This document shows positions 18,617-26,792 of a stretch of DNA of 64,000 nt, in pieces. The DNA is from Xanthobacter sp. NM-25 (lineage in GTDB: Bacteria; Pseudomonadota; Alphaproteobacteria; Rhizobiales; Xanthobacteraceae). Below the pieces are notes generated by a model that had not been told where the DNA came from, did no database searches, and saw nothing but the letters and a program-made list of their open reading frames with translations. How positions within the stretch are numbered: the first letter of the stretch is position 1; each line of letters opens with the position of its first letter. Made by a program: the position numbers and the translations under genes. Location of the stretch: assembly GCF_022138605.1 (NCBI RefSeq), contig NZ_JACBFS010000004.1, positions 1 through 64,000 of the forward strand. The letters run 5' to 3'.

Positions 18617-19492
18617 ATGCCCATCAGCACACCCGCCCGTCTTTTGGCGTCGGTCGCTTCCCTGGCTCTGGTGGCGGCGAGTGATGCCGCGCTGGCGCAG
18701 CAGACCGTCGGCACCGCCGCCGCCGTGAACCCCCGCTCCACCGGCGTCGGCGCATCCGGCGCCCGCACGCTCCAGCTCGGTTCGCCCATCATTCGCAACG
18801 AGCGGGTGCAGACCTCCGAGAGTGGCACGGTTCAGGTGGTGTTTCTCGACAAGACCACCCTCAACATCGGTCCGCGGTCCGATCTGGTGATCGACCAGTT
18901 CGTGTTCGATCCCGCCCGCGATGCCGGCTCCATGGCGGTGGATCTCGCCAAGGGCACCCTGCGCTTCGTCGGCGGCCAGGCGAGCCATGGCGGGGCGGCG
19001 AGCGTGCGCACGCCGGTTGCCACCATCGGCATCCGGGGCGGCGTCGCCACCTTCGCCCATCGCGACGGCGTCACCCGCGCGGTGCTGCAGTTCGGCCAAT
19101 TGGACGTGGTGGGCCCCGGTGGCCAGAGCGTGACCTTGCGCCGGCCCGGCTTCATGGTGGATGTGAGCGGGCAGGGCATTTCCGCTCCGGCGCGGGTGCC
19201 GCAGGCGGAGATGGACGCGCTGCTGGCGGAAACCCGCAGCCGTCCGGGCCAGACCGGCGGGCGCCGGCAGGCGCCGCCGCCGGACATGCCGGTCACCGCC
19301 GCGGCCGCCCATCCCTGCTCGCGGCCGGCCCAGGGGCAGACGACGCTGGATCTGGCGGTGGCCACCTGCCGCTCCTCCAACACCCGGCTGCAGGGCGAGG
19401 CGGATCTCATCGTCGAGCAGGCCTCGCAGCAGGGGCAGGACTACGTGCTCCACCCCATCGAACAGCAGATCCCACCGCCCTACGGCTATTGA
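18617..19492 (+). CDS. Exported FecR-domain protein
   Basis: The 291-residue product starts at ATG 18617 with GAGGAG upstream and has a Sec signal peptide (to about LAQQ, residue 29). A FecR-like beta domain spans about residues 40-165, with VQVVFLDKTTLNIGPRSDL and TPVATIGIRGG typical of the stand-alone periplasmic FecR family rather than of membrane-bound anti-sigma factors. The C-terminal third is Pro/Gln-rich and contains two Cys. There is no sigma factor next to it, so a role in iron signalling is unlikely; coupling to the TPR-barrel protein 12 bases upstream points to an envelope function, perhaps as a surface or secreted partner. Confidence 0.78.
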   Translation: MPISTPARLLASVASLALVAASDAALAQQTVGTAAAVNPRSTGVGASGARTLQLGSPIIRNERVQTSESGTVQVVFLDKTTLNIGPRSDLVIDQFVFDPARDAGSMAVDLAKGTLRFVGGQASHGGAASVRTPVATIGIRGGVATFAHRDGVTRAVLQFGQLDVVGPGGQSVTLRRPGFMVDVSGQGISAPARVPQAEMDALLAETRSRPGQTGGRRQAPPPDMPVTAAAAHPCSRPAQGQTTLDLAVATCRSSNTRLQGEADLIVEQASQQGQDYVLHPIEQQIPPPYGY

Positions 19493-19508
19493 CGCCGCGG
19501 CGCCGTGC

Positions 19509-20732
19509 TCACAGCAGCGCGAGGCAGGTGGCCAGCAGCCGGGCGCGGGGGGAGGGGTTCAGCAGGGGCCGGTGCATGGTCGCCGCGGCGCCGGCGAGCA
19601 GTGCCATGTCGTCGTCGTGCAGCACCGTCAGCACATCGTCCGCACTGATGCGACAGGCGGGATCGAACAGATTGACGTGCCGCCCTACGCCGGCGGCGGT
19701 GAGGGCCGAGCCGTTCAAGTGATGCTCAATGTGCTGGCCCATGGAGAACTGGGGAATGCCCGCCAGCAGCGCATCGGTGGCCACTCCCGCATTGCCCTGG
19801 TGCAGGATCATTCGCGCGCGGGCGAGGGTGGGGCCGATGGCCACCGGCTGGACATGCACCCGGGCGCCGGCCTCTTCCAGCGCCGCCTGCAACGGGGCCC
19901 GCACCAGGGGGATATGCATCTCCAACCGCGGCCCGAGCGCGCGCAGCATGGCGAGGACCTGCGGTAGGCTCGCCACGTCCGGATGCAGGTAGGCGAAGAT
20001 GCCCGCGGCCGTGGGCTGCTGCGGCTGCCAGTCGCCGGTGAGGAGGGGGCCGTCCGCATCGCGCCCGCGCAGGTCGACATACGGATCGAGCAGCGGGAAG
20101 GAGGCGACGAAGCAGGCCGAGCCGCCAAACAGGTCGCCGATGCGATCCAGCGGCGGCAGCCCCTCGGCACGCAGGCAGCGGTTGAGGGTGTCGCACAGGG
20201 CCGCGTCCCCATGGCGGGGCGGGGCGAAGTCGTGCAGCAGCGGCATGCGCTCCAGATGCGCCGGGGGCATGAACACCGCAGAGCCGGTCTGCAGGATGGG
20301 GGCGAAGCCCCGCGCGGCGCAGGTGGCGAGGGGGGCGTAATCGCAGACCACCAGGTCCGGCCGCTCTGCGGTGAGAAGGGCGCGCCAGCGCGCCAGCACC
20401 GGCCGCACGCTGTCCGGGTCGCGCAGGCCGAAGGCGGCGAGGGCGTCGGTGATGGTGGCGGAGGCGGGGACGTCATCGCCCGGCTGCGGGGCCGGCGGCG
20501 CCCAGGGCGGCCCTTCGATCAGCCGCACCCCGGCATCGCGCAGAGGGCGGGCAAGGGCGAGATCGCGCACCACCGCCACCACCTCGATGCCCCGGGCCAT
20601 CAGGGGCTCGGCCAGCACCCGCAGGCGCGTGGTGTGGCCGAATCCCCGCCCCTGTTCCCAGGCCAGCATCACACGGCGCGGGCGGGTGCCGATGGGGGCG
20701 TCGACTGGTGGGCGGGCGGACGAGGGGGGCAT
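19509..20732 (-). CDS. GT-B glycosyltransferase (MurG/UGT-like)
   Basis: The 407-residue protein resembles GT1/GT28 glycosyltransferases. The N-terminal Rossmann half has a Gly/His acceptor loop (GRGFGHTTRL), and the C-terminal half holds the nucleotide-sugar region LHQGNAGVATDALLAGIPQ, comparable to the H-x-G-x-G motif of UGTs. No signal peptide or membrane span is seen, so it acts at the cytoplasmic face. It converges on the FecR gene, so the two units share a 16-base gap. The acceptor is unknown; a glycan or glycolipid of the envelope is a guess from context. Confidence 0.72.
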   Translation of the reverse strand: MPPSSARPPVDAPIGTRPRRVMLAWEQGRGFGHTTRLRVLAEPLMARGIEVVAVVRDLALARPLRDAGVRLIEGPPWAPPAPQPGDDVPASATITDALAAFGLRDPDSVRPVLARWRALLTAERPDLVVCDYAPLATCAARGFAPILQTGSAVFMPPAHLERMPLLHDFAPPRHGDAALCDTLNRCLRAEGLPPLDRIGDLFGGSACFVASFPLLDPYVDLRGRDADGPLLTGDWQPQQPTAAGIFAYLHPDVASLPQVLAMLRALGPRLEMHIPLVRAPLQAALEEAGARVHVQPVAIGPTLARARMILHQGNAGVATDALLAGIPQFSMGQHIEHHLNGSALTAAGVGRHVNLFDPACRISADDVLTVLHDDDMALLAGAAATMHRPLLNPSPRARLLATCLALL

Positions 20733-20902
20733 GAGCTTCGGTGCACCGGAAATGCCGCAGCTTTCCGCAGAACTTGATGTCCTTCAAGGCGCCGGGCGGG
20801 TTTTCAGTGCCGCATGAACAACCATTTTGGACCCGCCTTGCATGCACTTCCTATACATGGCGCCGCGAAAGATGAAAAAAGCAGCGTGCCGCTTTTCGTG
20901 CC

Positions 20903-20930
20903 TTGACCCGTTATGTAAAGAAAATATATG
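20903..20930 (+). promoter_or_regulatory. Sigma-70-type promoter of the 86-residue ORF
   Basis: TTGACC (20903-20908) and TATATG (20925-20930) are separated by 16 bases in a locally AT-rich stretch. The start would be near 20937, about 40 bases before ATG 20979. Confidence 0.5.
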
Positions 20931-20978
20931 ACACTGTCATTGCCCCATCCCCGTGACACCGCGATCCGGAGACTGTCG

Positions 20979-21239
20979 ATGACGGCGCTTGCGAAGATTG
21001 TCGAGCCGACGACTGCTTTTGTCGAAGAACCCAGTGAAGTTCTCATCCACGTTCGCTTCTGGCCCAGCGCCGAGATCTTCACCATCGATGGGCGGCCGGA
21101 GGCCATGACCGATCGGGAATGGTTCAATCTGCTTTATATGGGCGTGCCGCAACACTATCAGACCCTGGCCAACGGCCGTGGCTTCTTCCGCATTCCGCGC
21201 CCGACCTTCGATCAGTTGACGGCGGACATCGCCGCCTGA
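20979..21239 (+). CDS. Small protein of unknown function
   Basis: ATG 20979 has CCGGAGA 6 bases upstream and gives an 86-residue acidic protein (MTALAKIVEPTTAFVEEP...). I recognise no family. The middle is rich in aromatic residues (HVRFWPSAEIFTIDG, EWFNLLYMG), suggesting a small beta-alpha fold, with no signal peptide or membrane span. It has its own promoter and terminator, so it is probably a genuine single-gene unit. It lies between the glycosyltransferase and modE, next to the nitrogenase locus, but nothing in the sequence links it to nitrogen fixation. An upstream in-frame start at 20928 is less likely. Confidence 0.65.
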   Translation: MTALAKIVEPTTAFVEEPSEVLIHVRFWPSAEIFTIDGRPEAMTDREWFNLLYMGVPQHYQTLANGRGFFRIPRPTFDQLTADIAA

Positions 21240-21381
21240 TCGGCCTGGAAACCGGGTCGCCCGTTCCGGCGGCCGCTGTTTCGCGTGCGGCGTGAGGGTC
21301 TGGAGCTATCCTTGCTCTCCGGCTCCAGGGCGTCCGCCGCTCCGCGAAAGGCAGGTGCAGCCGGCACAGACGGTCTCGGAT

Positions 21382-21423
21382 GAGCGGCGGGTCGCGTTTG
21401 CGCGGCCCGCCGCTCCAGCTTTT
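21382..21423 (+). terminator. Intrinsic terminator between the 86-residue ORF and modE
   Basis: GAGCGGCGGG and CCCGCCGCTC pair perfectly, extended inward by CGCG/CGCG around TTTG, and followed by CAGCTTTT. It lies about 140 bases past the plus-strand gene and 45 before the end of modE. Confidence 0.75.
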
Positions 21424-21466
21424 GCAAGGTGCTGCGCCGCGCGTGTCCTGGCGGGCCAGACGGCTC

Positions 21467-22264
21467 TCAATCCACCGCGAGGATGACCTGGGAGGTGTTG
21501 AAGAAGGCGCAGACGTCTTCGCCGGCTTTCAGGCCCATGGCATCGGCGCCCGAGCGAGTGATAATGGAGGTGAGGGTCTTGCCGCCGCCGAGATCGATGA
21601 CGATCTCGCTGTTCACGCCGCCGTCGATCCGCTCCAGCACCTTGCCCTGAATGACGTTGCTGGTGGACAGGCGCAGGTGCGGCTCGGGGCGGGCGAGCAT
21701 TACGAACGAGGCCTTCACCAGGGCGACGGCTTCCCGCCCCACCGTGATGCCGAGGTCATCGGCGCTCTCATTGGTGATGACGGCGACGATGGAATGGGCC
21801 TCGGAAACCTGAAGCACCACCTCCACATTCACCGGCGCCCGGCGCACCTCCCGCACGGTGCAATGAAAGACGTTTCTCGCGCTGGTCTTCATGGCCACGC
21901 TCCAGAACAGCAAATCCGTGTGGCTGTCCAGCCCCTCCTCGGCAATGAGGGTGGAGATGCGGGCCAGTTTGTCTTCGAGGCGCCGGAATGCGGCGATGAG
22001 CCGATGGCCTTCCTCGGTGAGGGTGGCGCCGCCGCCGCGCTTGCCGCCGGCCCGGGTAATCAGCACCGGGCGGGGCATGAGGTTGTTGATGGCGGCCACC
22101 GCATCCCATGCGGTCTTGTAGCTGAATCCCAAAGCCTTGGCCGCCTCGGTGATGCTGCCGTGCTGGGCCACCGCCTCCAGAATGGCGATGCGATCGCGCC
22201 CCACCAGAAAGCGGCCCTCACTGCGCAACGCCAGCATGGCGTCGATGCGGGTCGATGCGCCCAT
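21467..22264 (-). CDS. modE: Molybdate-responsive transcriptional regulator ModE
   Basis: The 265-residue regulator senses molybdate and represses high-affinity uptake (modABC) and, in several diazotrophs, alternative nitrogenase genes. The N-terminal winged helix (about 25-110) has the ModE pattern ILEAVAQHGSITEAAKALGFSYKTAWDAV and ITRAGGKRGGG. Two TOBE/Mop-like molybdate-binding domains follow (about 130-190 and 200-262), starting SARNVFHCTVREV and STSNVIQGKVLERI. It is divergent from nifH. modABC is not in the window. Confidence 0.94.
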   Translation of the reverse strand: MGASTRIDAMLALRSEGRFLVGRDRIAILEAVAQHGSITEAAKALGFSYKTAWDAVAAINNLMPRPVLITRAGGKRGGGATLTEEGHRLIAAFRRLEDKLARISTLIAEEGLDSHTDLLFWSVAMKTSARNVFHCTVREVRRAPVNVEVVLQVSEAHSIVAVITNESADDLGITVGREAVALVKASFVMLARPEPHLRLSTSNVIQGKVLERIDGGVNSEIVIDLGGGKTLTSIITRSGADAMGLKAGEDVCAFFNTSQVILAVD

Positions 22265-22440
22265 TCCTCACCCCCCGGCTGTCGCTGCGCTGCGGCGACG
22301 TCTGGCTTCCTGTCTATCATAACCACCCGGCACCGGCATGCATGGAGCACGCCATATAATCGGCATACATAAGGTGCGCGCGCCAAGATCTGCGGGCGGC
22401 GCCCTCAAGGCAGGGGAAGCTGTGGCGTTTGTGACATCCC

Positions 22441-22456
22441 TGTGTGCTTTGCAACA
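22441..22456. promoter_or_regulatory. Candidate NifA upstream activator sequence
   Basis: TGTGTGCTTTGCAACA matches TGT-N10-ACA exactly. It lies about 320 bases before the -24 box, further than the usual 80-150 bases, so DNA looping over a longer distance would be needed or the match is chance. Confidence 0.45.
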
Positions 22457-22603
22457 GAGCGCGCCGTGGCAGGCCATTGTGTCGCGATCTCCTGGGCGGC
22501 TGCGCGGCCAGGATCCAGGTGGCAGAGAAATAACGGAAAACCGCAGCAGTTGCTGGCTGTGGGCGCAGCACCAACGGTGGTGGCGCTGCGGCGCCGACCG
22601 ACC

Positions 22604-22632
22604 ATCGTCATATAATGATAAATCATAGCGAT
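22604..22632. promoter_or_regulatory. Candidate ModE binding site (Mo-box)
   Basis: Outer arms ATCG and CGAT enclose ATATA-like inner arms (ATCGTCATATA on the left, TCATAGCGAT on the right) over 29 bases, close to the known ModE target ATCGNTATATA-N6-TATATAACGAT, with mismatches on the right. It lies between modE and nifH and could serve either gene. Confidence 0.4.
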
Positions 22633-22768
22633 GACCTATCGCCCGGCAGGCGATCCGCGATCATGCATCATAGCATGATGAAAAATCGGTAGAAATTTAG
22701 TGCGGCGTGGTTGGGCGTCCGGCCCCATCTCCCTTAGAGCGCCCGTCGGGTCGCAGTACAACTGTTGT

Positions 22769-22784
22769 TGGCACTGGTCTTGCT
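22769..22784 (+). promoter_or_regulatory. Sigma-54 (-24/-12) promoter of nifH
   Basis: TGGCACTGGTCTTGCT matches TGGCAC-N5-TTGCW perfectly with correct spacing. Transcription would begin near 22796, leaving a leader of about 80 bases. NifA is the expected activator. Confidence 0.9.
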
Positions 22785-22875
22785 CAAGTCCTCTGCAGCA
22801 TTTCGTCGTGTCATGCGCTTGAGGGTTCGGCCAGCCTGGTCGGCCGCGGCGGGTGCTCTCATTCAGGAGATCAGC

Positions 22876-23754
22876 ATGGGCCTGAGGCAGATTGCTTTCT
22901 ATGGCAAGGGTGGCATCGGCAAGTCCACCACCTCCCAGAACACCCTCGCCGCCCTGGCGCAGATGGGTCACAAGATCCTCATCGTGGGTTGCGACCCGAA
23001 GGCGGACTCCACCCGCCTGATCCTGCACGCCAAGGCCCAGGACACCATCCTGTCGCTGGCGGCCAACGCCGGCTCGGTGGAAGACCTCGAGCTCGAAGAC
23101 GTGATGAAGATCGGCTTCGAGGACATCAAGTGCGTTGAGTCCGGCGGTCCGGAGCCGGGCGTGGGCTGCGCCGGCCGCGGCGTGATCACCTCCATCAACT
23201 TCCTGGAGGAGAACGGCGCCTACGAGGACATCGACTATGTATCCTACGACGTGCTCGGCGACGTGGTGTGCGGCGGCTTCGCCATGCCCATCCGTGAGAA
23301 CAAGGCCCAGGAGATCTACATCGTCATGTCCGGCGAGATGATGGCCATGTATGCGGCCAACAACATCTCCAAGGGCATTCTGAAGTATGCCAACTCCGGC
23401 GGCGTGCGCCTGGGCGGGCTGGTGTGCAACGAGCGCCAGACCGACAAGGAGTATGAACTGGCGGAGTCCCTGGCGAAGAAGCTCGGCACCGAGCTGATCT
23501 ACTTCGTGCCGCGCGACAACATCGTGCAGCACGCCGAGCTGCGTCGCATGACCGTGGTGGAGTATGCGCCCGAGTCCCAGCAGGCGCAGCACTATCGCAA
23601 CCTGGCGACCAAGGTGCACGCCAATGTGGGCAACGGCATCATCCCCACCCCCATCACCATGGACGAGCTGGAAGACCTGCTCATGGAGCACGGCATCATG
23701 AAGGCCGTGGACGAGAGCCAGGTGGGCAAGACCGCCGCCGAGCTCACCGCCTGA
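22876..23754 (+). CDS. nifH: Nitrogenase iron protein NifH
   Basis: The 292-residue dimeric reductase passes electrons to the MoFe protein with ATP hydrolysis and is also needed for FeMo-cofactor maturation. Visible features are Walker A GKGGIGKS (10-17), the [4Fe-4S] ligands Cys98 (GVGCAGRG) and Cys132 (DVVCGGF), and Arg101, the site of ADP-ribosylation by DraT where present. Start ATG 22876 has AGGAGA 5 bases upstream; the longer frame from 22765 overlaps the promoter and is rejected. No nifDK follows: this is a stand-alone copy, as known for a second nifH in Azorhizobium caulinodans. Confidence 0.98.
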   Translation: MGLRQIAFYGKGGIGKSTTSQNTLAALAQMGHKILIVGCDPKADSTRLILHAKAQDTILSLAANAGSVEDLELEDVMKIGFEDIKCVESGGPEPGVGCAGRGVITSINFLEENGAYEDIDYVSYDVLGDVVCGGFAMPIRENKAQEIYIVMSGEMMAMYAANNISKGILKYANSGGVRLGGLVCNERQTDKEYELAESLAKKLGTELIYFVPRDNIVQHAELRRMTVVEYAPESQQAQHYRNLATKVHANVGNGIIPTPITMDELEDLLMEHGIMKAVDESQVGKTAAELTA

Positions 23755-23762
23755 TCCATCCC

Positions 23763-23781
23763 GGCGCCGCATTGCGGCGTC
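23763..23781 (+). terminator. Hairpin after nifH
   Basis: GGCGCCGC and GCGGCGTC pair around ATT with one G-T wobble, 8 bases after the nifH stop. No T-run follows, so it may stabilise the nifH 3' end rather than terminate. Confidence 0.35.
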
Positions 23782-23941
23782 GTCTGGGGGGCATCCGCCG
23801 TCCCGGCCTCCGGAGGGGGAAGGTCGGGGCGGCGGCTTGCTTGCGCGCGGCCGTCGCGGCGCCGAGCGCCATGTGTGGGGAACAGCCGATAATGCCGGAG
23901 CGGCGCTGAAGCTGCTGTCGGATCACAGGGGAGGGCGCCGA

Positions 23942-24748
23942 ATGGGGGACAAGGGCAGCGTCCTCGTCTGCGGGGTGGATGAGATGGCATCGGCGGTGGC
24001 GCGCACTCTGCTGCTGTCGGGCTATGCGGTGGCTCTGCATGAGGCAGGACCGCCCGCCCTGCTGCGCCGCCGCATGGCCTATGGCGATGCCTGGTTCGAC
24101 GGCAGCGCGACCCTGGGCGGTGTCGAGGCGCGGCGGGTGGGGAACGATGGAGAGCTGTTGGCCGGCCTGCGGAGCGGCATGTTCATTCCGCTTTTGACCC
24201 TGCCACGGCTGGCGGATGTCGCTCGTTGGCCCTGGGATGCGCTGGTGGATGCGCGCGGGCCGGGGGCGGATCGGGCCGGCTTGGCCATGGAGCTGGTGCT
24301 GGTACTGGGGCCGGGCGGCTGCGCGGGAACCGATTGCGACCTGGTGATGGAAGTGGGCGGGGCCGATCCCGGCGCCGTGCTGCGGGCTGGCCCGGCGCAG
24401 GGCGGCCCGCGCCGGCATGGCCGCGCGCAGGATCTGGTGGCGGCGCCGGTTGACGGGGTGTTCCACTCCATGCGCCGCATCGGCGAGACGGTCCCCGCCG
24501 GCGACATGCTGGGACTGGTGGGCACCACCCTGCTCGCGGCCCCCATGGAGGGGCGGCTGCGCGGCCTGTTGCGGCCGGGAGTGGCGGTGCGCGCCGGCCA
24601 GCCGGTAGCCGAGATCATGGGCGGCGCGCAGGTGCAGGTGAGCGGTATCGACAAGACCGACGCGATGATCGCGCGGGCGGTGGAATTCGCCCTCGGCCTG
24701 GAGCGGGACGGGCTGGACCCGCTGCCGACCCGCTGGAGGTCGGCCTGA
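23942..24748 (+). CDS. YqeB/EF2563-like molybdenum-hydroxylase accessory protein
   Basis: The 268-residue product starts at ATG 23942 with GGGGAGGG 6 bases upstream. It follows the EF2563/YqeB family plan: a Rossmann-like start (VLVCGVDEMASAVARTLLLSGYAV), LRRRMAYGDAWFDG, ELVLVLGPGGCAGTDCDLVMEVGG, then a C-terminal lipoyl-like beta sandwich (AAPVDGVFHSMRRIGETVPAGD, APMEGRLRGLLRPGVAV). That family accompanies selenium-dependent molybdenum hydroxylases, with no settled biochemical role. Its place 187 bases after nifH and near modE suggests a molybdenum-linked function here. The first GAGDLATG-type motif of the family is altered to GVDEMASA. Confidence 0.72.
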   Translation: MGDKGSVLVCGVDEMASAVARTLLLSGYAVALHEAGPPALLRRRMAYGDAWFDGSATLGGVEARRVGNDGELLAGLRSGMFIPLLTLPRLADVARWPWDALVDARGPGADRAGLAMELVLVLGPGGCAGTDCDLVMEVGGADPGAVLRAGPAQGGPRRHGRAQDLVAAPVDGVFHSMRRIGETVPAGDMLGLVGTTLLAAPMEGRLRGLLRPGVAVRAGQPVAEIMGGAQVQVSGIDKTDAMIARAVEFALGLERDGLDPLPTRWRSA

Positions 24749-24776
24749 GGGGCGGACTTGACCGGGCGGTGCCCGC

Positions 24777-26042
24777 TCAGGCGGCGGCCGCGTAGCGCGA
24801 CAAGGCGAAATCGTCGGCGGCGATATCCGGCGCGCCCCCGCCGATGAGATCGGCCAGCACCTTTCCAGAGCCGCAGGCCATGGTCCAGCCCAGAGTGCCA
24901 TGGCCGGTGTTGGTGAACAGGTTGGCAAAGGGGGTGGGGCCGACGATGGGGGTGCCATCGGGTGTCATGGGCCGCAGGCCGGTCCAGAAGCTGGCCTTGT
25001 CGAGATCGCCGCCATCGGGGAACAGATCACTCACGGAGAAGGCCAGGGTCTGCCGGCGCGGGTCCCGCAGCCGCAGGTCGAAGCCCGCCAGCTCGGCGGT
25101 GCCACCCACGCGGATCCGATCACCGAGCCGGGTGATGGCCACCTTGTAGGTTTCGTCCATCACCGTGGATTCGGGCGCGGCCTGCGGATCGGTGATGGGC
25201 AGGGTGAGCGAATAGCCCTTCACCGGATAGATGGGCAGGCGGATGCCCAGCGGCGCCACCAGCGCCGGGGAATAGCTGCCCATGGCCACCACATAGAGGT
25301 CGGCGGTGGTCACCTCGCCCCCCTTCAGGGTTACGCCGGTGATGCGCCCGCCCTCGTGCCGCAGGGCCTCGATGGTCTGGCCATAGCGGAAAGTGACGCC
25401 CATGCCGGCGGCCAGCGCTGCCAGCCGCTGGGTGAAGAGGTGGGCATCGCCGGTCTCGTCGCCGGGCAGCCGCAGGCCACCCACGAACTTCTCCTTCACC
25501 CGGGCCAGGGCCGGCTCCGCGGCGATGCAGCCGGCCCGATCGAGCACCTCATAGGCCACGGCGTGGGCATCGAGCACCACCGTGTCGGCACCCACGTGGT
25601 CCAGCTGCTTCTGGGTGCGGAACAATTGCAGGGTGCCCTTGGCGCGGTCGTCATAGGTGATGCCGGTTTCCGCCCGTAGCGCCTTGAGCGCGTCGCGGCT
25701 GAACTCGGCGAGGCGCACCATGCGCGCCTTATTGCGGCGGTAGGCGTCCTCGGTGCAATTGGCCAGCATGCTGGCGAGCCAGAAATAGAGCTTGGGATCA
25801 AGGCTCGGCCACACCACCAGTGGCCGGTGATGCATCATCAGCCATTTGATGGCCTTGAGCGGAATGCCGGGGCCGGCCCACGGCGCCGAATAGCCGGGGG
25901 ACACCTGGCCCGCATTGGCGAACGACGTTTCCAGCCCGGCGCCGGGCTGACGATCGAGCACCGTGACCTGATGGCCGGCCTTGGCGAGATAATAGGCCGA
26001 GGCCACCCCCACCACGCCGCTTCCGAGAATGAGAATGCGCAT
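24777..26042 (-). CDS. dadA: D-amino-acid dehydrogenase, small subunit type
   Basis: The 421-residue FAD enzyme oxidises D-amino acids (typically D-alanine) to keto acids and feeds electrons to the respiratory chain at the inner membrane face. It starts MRILILGSGVVGVASAYYLAKAG, the dinucleotide-binding fold, then TSFANAGQVSPGYSAPWAGPG and, at the end, GLRPMTPDGTPIVG and NTGHGTLGWTMACGSG, all DadA signatures. ATG 26042 is chosen at the FAD motif; the frame continuing to 26219 overlaps the divergent regulator. No dadX racemase is adjacent. Confidence 0.93.
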   Translation of the reverse strand: MRILILGSGVVGVASAYYLAKAGHQVTVLDRQPGAGLETSFANAGQVSPGYSAPWAGPGIPLKAIKWLMMHHRPLVVWPSLDPKLYFWLASMLANCTEDAYRRNKARMVRLAEFSRDALKALRAETGITYDDRAKGTLQLFRTQKQLDHVGADTVVLDAHAVAYEVLDRAGCIAAEPALARVKEKFVGGLRLPGDETGDAHLFTQRLAALAAGMGVTFRYGQTIEALRHEGGRITGVTLKGGEVTTADLYVVAMGSYSPALVAPLGIRLPIYPVKGYSLTLPITDPQAAPESTVMDETYKVAITRLGDRIRVGGTAELAGFDLRLRDPRRQTLAFSVSDLFPDGGDLDKASFWTGLRPMTPDGTPIVGPTPFANLFTNTGHGTLGWTMACGSGKVLADLIGGGAPDIAADDFALSRYAAAA

Positions 26043-26187
26043 GTCCGCCTCCCGCCCTCGGCCCTCTGCCTCCGGGACATGGACAAGTGTACGTCTGTGG
26101 CGAAGACATTTCCGGCGAATCGCTGCCACTATCTGCTCAAGCGCGCCATGAGCTGCAATTTTCTGCGCTGCAGCGAAAGATTCTGCC

Positions 26188-26649
26188 ATGACCAGTCTCG
26201 ACGACGTGGACACGCGCATTCTTCAGGTTTTGCGTGGCGATGGGCGGATCTCCAATGCGGATCTGGCGGCGGCGGTCGGCCTGTCGCCCTCGGCGTGCCT
26301 GCGGCGCATGCGGCAGCTGGAGCGGTCCGGCGTCATTCGCGGCTACACGGCGCTGATCAACCGGCCGGGGCCCGATGACCGGCTGGTGGTGCTCACCCAG
26401 ATCACCCTCGACCGGCAGACCGAGGAGTTCCTGAACCGCTTCGAGGCGGCGGCCCGGCGCTGCCCGGAGGTGACGGACTGCTATCTGATGACCGGAATGG
26501 CCGACTATCTGCTGAAGATCGAGGTTCGCAACGCGGCTGATTACGAACGGCTGCACAAGGAGGTGCTCTCCCGCCTGCCGGGCGTGGCACGCATCCAGTC
26601 GTCGTTCGCCATCCGCACCGTGGTGAGCAGCAGGCCGGCCGGGCTCTGA
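26188..26649 (+). CDS. Lrp/AsnC-family regulator, probably of dadA
   Basis: The 153-residue protein has an N-terminal helix-turn-helix (about 5-65, DTRILQVLRGDGRISNADLAAAVGLSPSACLRR) and a C-terminal RAM ligand domain (about 70-145, with EVTDCYLMTGMADYLLKIE). It is divergent from dadA across 145 bases, the usual setting of a DadR-type local activator responding to amino acids such as L-alanine. Start ATG 26188. Confidence 0.93.
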   Translation: MTSLDDVDTRILQVLRGDGRISNADLAAAVGLSPSACLRRMRQLERSGVIRGYTALINRPGPDDRLVVLTQITLDRQTEEFLNRFEAAARRCPEVTDCYLMTGMADYLLKIEVRNAADYERLHKEVLSRLPGVARIQSSFAIRTVVSSRPAGL

Positions 26650-26698
26650 AGCGAGCGCCCACCGGCCGCGCGCTGCAGCGGCCTGCTCCAGCGCGAAA

Positions 26699-26775
26699 TG
26701 GCGACCCCGGCAGGGCTCGAACCTGCGACCTAGTGCTTAGAAGGCACTTGCTCTATCCAGCTGAGCTACGGGGCC
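26699..26775 (-). tRNA. tRNA-Arg (UCU)
   Basis: A 77-base minus-strand tRNA with encoded CCA: acceptor GGCCCCG/CGGGGTC with one G-T pair, D arm TAGCTCAGCTGGATAGAGC, anticodon loop CTTCTAA (UCU), T loop GTTCGAGCC, discriminator G. Confidence 0.96.
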
Positions 26776-26792
26776 GGAGGCGAGGCTGCCGC

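Larger units (their letters stand above)
22265..22875. other. modE-nifH intergenic control region
   Basis: This 611-base region has no gene but many elements: the divergent modE promoter region at the left, a candidate NifA site at 22441-22456, a ModE-box-like dyad at 22604-22632, a second dyad ATCATGC/GCATGAT at 22660-22679, and the nifH -24/-12 promoter at 22769-22784. Confidence 0.6.

Noticed and set aside
17033..19453. 806-codon minus-strand open frame
   Set aside because: It spans the TPR-barrel and FecR genes antisense; both of those have signal peptides and recognisable domains, the shadow has none.
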